Assembly: GCF_026914265.1 (NCBI RefSeq)
Contig: NC_069130.1
Location: 40,511,429 to 40,575,428, forward strand
From: Mya arenaria
Taxonomy: Eukaryota; Mollusca; Bivalvia; Myida; Myidae
Length of the DNA: 64,000 nt
Direction: 5' to 3'
The notes beneath the pieces are model-generated. The model was not told the DNA's origin and made no database searches. It worked only from the letters and a program-made list of their open reading frames with translations. Shown in pieces: positions 58,208 through 64,000 of the stretch. How positions within the stretch are numbered: position 1 is the first letter of the stretch; each line of letters starts with the position of its first letter. The translations under genes were made by a program, and so were the position numbers.

Positions 58208-59680
58208 GGTAATAGGTCCCGCTTCGATTAATTATACCTCTGTTGTTGTTTGTTATGTTTTTGTTTTTTGTTGTTGTTGTTTTTTTTTTGTGTTTTTATA
58301 ATTTTCATAGAATGGGGAATATGATTGAACCAATACCACAATTTTATCAAGCTCATGTCCTTGGCAAACTGACATCTATTATTTTTGTCTCAAACCCCTT
58401 TACCAAATCCCCGTCACAATATACTCATGGTCGTCGTAGTTTTTCCTACTTTAATTCCTGTGAACTTTATAATAGACAGACAGACATACCAAATTGTTTA
58501 CAATATTGTTAAAAACAGTTTCTTAACAAAACATGATATGCATCTGAAATTTACATGATCACAATGTTACATGGCGTTTTACAAGGAAACAATATAGACA
58601 AGAAAAACAAAAAAGAGAAGAAAAATGTTTGAAAAAATACATAGGTAAAATCTGGGAGAATGATAAAATTGTTATTAGTCCTAGGTAAAATCTAATTATC
58701 GAGCTCAAAACGTAGATGGTACATATCTGAAATAAAAATATAGTAGAGATTTGGGAGGCTAATAAATAAATCATAATATATTACATTATACTTTATAGTC
58801 TAAGACATATTTTATTTATCATAGACTGTTTTCATGGAAATGCTTGGTTTATAAATTTACTAAGATTTCTTGTAATGCCGATGTTTTGCGATCGCATAAC
58901 TCAATAATCTTGAACAAGATCAAAATGGACATGTTCACAGTATAAAATATCAATACTGTACAATCATTGCGTGACAAACCGTCATTAGTTCAATTAGGAT
59001 TAATTAATCAAACTATATTTATCGTGACTCAGGTCGTGTCACGGTGGTAGCGCCAATTATTATTATTCTGTATCATCACCAAATCTAAGATGATTGTATT
59101 ACTATATTTAATACTGTTAACGATTTTCTGCCAAAACTGCATTAAGGTTATAAACAACTATTTTTGCCGACAAAAGTCGTTTGCGTCCTTGTAATCTTCT
59201 GAATGTTGGCGATATTCATCATTTATTCATTACCATGTTTGTGGTTGATTAATAAGGTGTCTGTTATAGGCAAACTGTTTGTTTCTTGTTACATTTTTTT
59301 GGCGAAAAGAAGACGAATCGCTACAAGAATATGAACATGCTAATAAACATAATCTGACTTTAGAGTCATAACATTTATAACAAAAATGATATTTAAAGAA
59401 ACATTCATTTATATACATGAATAACATGTACACCATGTCATGTGAACCCTTGTAAACAAAAAATAACTAAGGAAATATCAATGACACATCGAAGGTTTAT
59501 ATAACGTGGCAAATCAATTTTCACTATTAATACTAAATTCTATTAAAAAAGCTTTATGGTGAAATTAAGATTGCAATTAAGACTTTTAAACCTTTCGTTT
59601 TCGATCACTTTGACAAACTTCTTGCCAATAAAAACAACAACAACAGGACAAGCCTAAGCAACACGACTGTTTAGTTTAGA
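58208..59680. other. Intergenic AT-rich DNA
   Basis: Contains a T-rich stretch at 58255-58295 and no supported gene. Frames of 60-90 codons are low complexity. Confidence 0.4.
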
Positions 59681-59682
59681 CA

Positions 59683-60985
59683 ATCAACGATACACACAGC
59701 GGGACACACAGCGGGACACTCAGCGGGACACACAGCGGGACACACAGCGGGACACTCAGCGGGACACACAGCGGGACACTCAGCGGGACACACAGCGGGA
59801 CACACAGCGGGACACACAGCGGGACACTCAGCGGGACACTCAGCGGGACACACAGCGGGACACACAGCGGGACACTCAGCGGGACACACAGCGGGACACA
59901 CAGCGGGACACAAAACGAGACACACAGCGGGACACACAGCGGGGCACAAAACGAGACACTGAGCAGGACACTCAACGAGACACTCAACGACACACACAGC
60001 GGGACACAAAGCGAGACACTCAGCGAGACACTCAACGAGACACACAGCGGGACACACAGCGGGACACAAAGCGAGACACTCAACGAGACACTCAACGACA
60101 CACACAGCGAGACACTCAACGAGACACTCAACGAGACTCACAGCGAGACACTAAACGAGACACACAACGAGACACTTAATGAGACACACAGCGAGACACT
60201 CAACGAGACTCACAGCGAGACACTCAACGACACACACAGCGAGACACTCAACGACACACACTGCGAGACACTCAACGAGACACACAACGAGACACTTTAC
60301 AAGACACACAGCGAGACACTCAACGAGACACACAGCGAGACACTCAACGAGACACACAGCGAGACACTCAGCGAGACACTCAACGAGACACACAACGAGA
60401 CACTTTACAAGACACACACAACGAGACACTCAACGAGACACTCAACGAGACACTCAACGAGACACACAACGAGACACTTTACAAGACACACACAGCGAGA
60501 CACTCAGCGAGACACTCAACGAGACTCACAGCGAGACACTAAACGAGACACACAACGGGACACCTAATGAGACACACAGCGAGACACTCAACGAGACACA
60601 CAACGAGACACTCAACGAGACTCACAGCGAGACACTCAACGACACACACAGCGAGACACTCAACGACACACACAGCGAGACACTCAACGACACACTGCGA
60701 GACACTCAACGAGACACACAGCGAGACACTCAACGACACACACAGCGAGACACTCAACGACACACACAGCGAGACACTCAACGACACACACAGCGAGACA
60801 CTTAACGAGACACACAACGAGACACTTAACAAGCCACACAGCGAGACACTCAACGAGACTCATAGCGAGACACACTCAACAAGATTCTTAGCGTGACACT
60901 CAACGAGACACACACTCAACGAGACACCCAACGAGACACTCAACGGTAACAATCAACGAAACACTCAACGAGGCACTCGCGAAAC
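59683..60985. repeat. 12-bp minisatellite, about 108 copies
   Basis: The left 0.26 kb is (GGGACACACAGC / GGGACACTCAGC)n. The rest is (GAGACACTCAAC / GAGACACACAGC)n with GACACACACAGC variants, often alternating as a 24-bp pair. As 12 is divisible by 3 and the unit lacks stops in most frames, long open frames arise on both strands (208 codons at 60179-60805 plus; 156 at 60141-59671 minus). These are best read as a by-product; I see no splice sites, signal peptide or unique flanking coding sequence to anchor them. Confidence 0.93.
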
Positions 60986-61592
60986 TAATAAACACAATAC
61001 GGAATTTTGTCTCAGTTTTATTTGTAAATTGCAAAGTGTAATGATAAATTGCAAGTGCAGGATAAAGAAGGTAAACTAGCGCATTATTGCATATTGACAC
61101 ATGGGCAAGCATTGACGTAGGAGCTGAAAAATCCACAACGCGTCTTCCATTTTTAGGGGGTATACGTATTCTGAATCAAAATTTGTCGCAATGTTTGCTA
61201 TTATTTATAAATGTTTGTCAAATTTCATTCAGCTCAGATGCCCAAACATGGCTAAACTGGTATCAGCACACATTGAGGTGGTTAAACCAAAACAATTTGA
61301 CCATGAAAGCTCGTACAGCAAAGAAGTCGTCAGGAAATTTAAATACCACATTTGAATAATGTTGAAGGAGAAACCATTGCAAAAAATATGTGTTTTGGGC
61401 TTAAATGACCTTTTATGGATCAAAATCTCGCTTCTCTCATTTGTAAACATCAGACTGGTTGAAGGTTTTCCTTCAATAACTTTTTTTTATTCAGTAACCT
61501 TATAGCTTGAAATAAAAAAAACGAGAGAAGCATGGCGATAAAAGAGCCGCATGCGTGTCATGATGTTTTGGAAATATATAATTTATAATTCG
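60986..61592. other. Intergenic DNA
   Basis: No exon with consistent splice sites. The 90-codon frame at 61087-61359 is unconvincing. Confidence 0.35.
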
Positions 61593-61748
61593 TATGCACC
61601 AGTCAATTGTAATCACGGCCCCGCAGGTCCAAGGAATAACGGGGACTCTGATATTCGTTCTAGCCAACCCTGGGTAAAACCCCCGTCCTGCGGGGACGAA
61701 CTGATGATAAAATCCCCGCCAAATGCCCCTGCACCACAGGGACCATAG
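61593..61748. mobile_element. Truncated MITE, TGCACCAG family, copy C
   Basis: TGCACCAGTCAATTGTAATC follows a TA at 61593-61594 and leads into a GC-rich interior like those of copies A and B (ACGGGGACTC, CCCCGCCAAATGCCCC). The right inverted end is missing: the sequence passes into the trinucleotide block. Confidence 0.65.
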
Positions 61749-61861
61749 TAGTAGTAGCAGTAGCAGTAGCAATGCAGTAGCAGTAGCAGTAGCAGTAACA
61801 GCAGCAGCAGCAGCAGCAGCAGAGCCGCTGCTGCTGCTGCTGTTGTTGTTGTTGCATGTTA

Positions 61862-61906
<45 letters not shown>

Positions 61907-61932
61907 GTGATGGTGGTGGTGGTGGTGGTGGT

Positions 61933-61968
<36 letters not shown>

Positions 61969-62020
61969 GGTGGTGGTGGTTGTACTGCTGCTGCTACTGC
62001 TACCGATGCTGATGCTGTTG
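61745..62020. repeat. Compound trinucleotide block
   Basis: In order: (TAG)n and (CAGTAG)n, (CAG)7-8, (CTG)6, (TTG)4, (ATG)15, (GTG)n, (CGA)n, (GTG)n and (CTG)n. The CAG and CTG runs (about 61798-61842) are adjacent and inverted, so they can form a hairpin. The open frames seen here (poly-D, poly-M, poly-I) are repeat by-products. Confidence 0.92.
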
Positions 62021-62029
62021 ATTATTAAT

Positions 62030-63842
62030 TTGCGGACATTGACGGCACTCGGACATTGACGGTAACAACGATCACGAAGACGACAATAATGACAATGAAG
62101 ATTTTCCATCTATCTAAAAAAAAGAAGTAGACGCATCAAACATTGCAAATAGCGTCAACCCACTAAAATTGTCTTCTTGGCCTTATCTTGCCATCAATAA
62201 AAACAAAACATATGAGGCATATGCAATCTTTTATCGACGGCGTTCGGCGGCAGTTGAGCCAACAAAAGACAATACGAATAATAGCGGAATCATACAAAAC
62301 TATTTGGAATCATTTGAAATCATTATTGAAGCACTGAAAGACCGTACGAAAAATAATTGCAATGATAAAAAAGATTACCGTCAATAATATTATCAATTGA
62401 TGTGTTTGAATATTTAAATCGACGGTGTCAAAATGAATAAGTCTTAGTTGAAATGTTCAAGTCAAAAGAGGAAAAACTCGGGACTTAAATAGTTTTACAA
62501 ACATCAAAGTATAAGACGTAAATATTATAATGGACTTAAAGTGTTAATACATTTAAATGCATAACGTATTGTGATAAATGCAGCAGTATACAAGTTAGAG
62601 GAGACGAAAGCTTCAAAGATAACATTACAACTCAGGACTGTGTGCATCTTGTTTGTAATAGTTTAAAATGTAAGTTTTAACAAATGTTTAAATTTTACAT
62701 CACATTATTTAAGTTGTCTATTATTTCCACACACCTTGTAAATAAAATACAGAAAACGTGGATTTGAACATTGTTTTAAATTTAAATGGTTTATCATTTG
62801 TTTTTGTGTATTTTTTCTGAAGTAAATAAATGATATTCGGGAAAAAATAACTATCACAATTATTTAAAGTGCGAGTTTTGTGATCGGCTTTTATTGATAT
62901 AGAAGAACAGAATTGAATATTTTATTTGGACTTAAGAAATATAAACTAATCGTCATAAAAAACAATTATAGAAACAATAACGTGGCACGTGATATGCGGA
63001 ATAAAATGTAATGGTAATAAATACTATTTCCTTAAACACCCTTAAAAAAGAGAAACTAACTAACCGGTGTGAGTATATCTATATTATCTTAAGAAAGATT
63101 GAAGTTTTGATATAGTGGAGTTCTCATAATAAAACAAAAGTTTGTTACTAATGCGGAGCTTTTAAGTATCACAGTAAATACCGAGTATATAATGGTTATA
63201 ATTTATATTACGTATTATATGAATGTGTTTAATATATAGGACTGATAATAGTACAACAGTTAATGATGAAATTGTAAATACGGGTAACAATACTCAAATT
63301 TATATATATACTATTGTTTTATGGAGAAAATACACATACATAAAAACTAATATATTATTAATTAGTCTCTTTAGTTGAAGGACTATCACAGTGCATATCT
63401 ACTTTTCTAAGGAATATTTTATTTCTATTTGGAATAATTATATTCTAATTTTAGAAGATGAAGATGACCCATTCATCAAATGTATAAAATTTATTCACAT
63501 TAATTGATTGATAAACGTCATATATGGCACATGATAAAAGCAGTTCATTAAATAAACGGTACAATACATAAATGATATATCAATCAAAATATACAATAAA
63601 TTGAACGGACATATCATAAACATATGTATGTTACAAAAAATGAAGGATTTTCAATTTATTCAAACTAACTTATAAAAGAATGCGATCAATCTATACAACA
63701 CAAAAAGGGAGAATACATTATATTTGGTTATAGATTACAGTAAATAACTATGATTACAAACATTAAAAAACAGAATACTGTGGGGATTTTTTTCTTTTCA
63801 TAAAAAAATCATCTTTATTTTATGAACTGATGTTATTTTCAG
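62030..63842. other. AT-rich intergenic or intronic DNA
   Basis: Very AT-rich; no repeat with defined ends and no supported exon. It may be upstream or intron sequence of the exon beginning at 63843. Confidence 0.4.
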
Positions 63843-64000
63843 AACAAGATGAATTATTTAGAGACGGGCCTCCCCCACACCGCTCTATACCAACGGAAGA
63901 CTCAATTTAGCCCGCCAAGGTTCATTCCACTGTGCACATTGGGTCGAACATATATGGGACTTGAACCACTGTCCAAACATGAGCTCAACGAATTGTCAAA
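63843..64000 (+). CDS. Partial exon of an unrecognised gene, cut by the window edge
   Basis: After a good acceptor (TGTTATTTTCAG, AG at 63841-63842) the sequence is open to the window end and has the base composition of coding DNA, unlike the AT-rich flank. From the ATG at 63849 it reads MNYLETGLPHTALYQRKTQF, then SPPRFIPLCTLGRTYMGLEP, then LSKHELNELSK. The frame is open over all 52 codons. It could be a first coding exon or an internal one. I do not recognise the family. Confidence 0.55.

Noticed and set aside
59671-60141. Cys-rich 156-codon minus frame and overlapping Ser/Val/Leu frame
   Set aside because: They are translations of a 12-bp repeat that is open in most frames on both strands, with no anchoring unique sequence.
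61660-62109. Frames with poly-Asp, poly-Met, poly-Val or poly-Ile
   Set aside because: Direct translation of trinucleotide microsatellites.

Overview
The window looks like nuclear DNA from a bivalve mollusc. It is AT-rich with short exons and kilobase introns. The protein genes have clear metazoan orthologues. The intergenic and intronic DNA is full of small non-autonomous DNA transposons and of elements with tandem-repeat cores, an (ACGG)n microsatellite and an end hairpin, which is the architecture described for the bivalve 'pearl' family (Helentron-like). The assignment rests on these traits, not on a database match. I saw no reverse transcriptase, integrase, capsid or envelope reading frame, no CRISPR array and no rRNA or convincing tRNA gene.

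Layout. 1-5.3 kb: AT-rich DNA with two TGCACCAG-type inverted-repeat elements and one hAT-type element (8-bp duplication). 5.3-13.6 kb: four exons (+) of a Golgi carbohydrate sulfotransferase whose introns hold a 26-bp minisatellite, two related foldback elements, a pearl-like element and Mutator-like elements. 14.1-21.0 kb: a very large pearl-like element with about 41 copies of a 145-bp satellite, itself duplicated as a block of about 2.9 kb, lying between long inverted repeats. 22.3-25.6 kb: three more pearl-like elements. 26.4-29.2 kb: a small OB-fold gene (-) with a decayed duplicate of its last exon. 30.1-42.0 kb: a nine-exon gene (-) for a 400-residue protein I do not recognise; one exon has seeded a 55-bp minisatellite that repeats its splice donor about 28 times. 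42.7-45.2 kb: complete POLR2D (RNA polymerase II subunit RPB4, +). 49.8-56.5 kb: complete MRPL47 (mitochondrial ribosomal protein uL29m, -). 57-64 kb: foldback elements, a 1.3-kb array of a 12-bp unit, a compound trinucleotide block and, at the right edge, the start of a further exon (+).

Gene models were made by hand. For the five spliced loci I checked that GT/AG sites and codon phases agree at each junction given; POLR2D and MRPL47 also match their families along their whole length. POLR2D and the unrecognised gene lie head to head about 0.7 kb apart with CRE-like sites between them. No functional operon-like linkage is implied; the genes serve transcription, mitochondrial translation, glycan sulfation and unknown roles.
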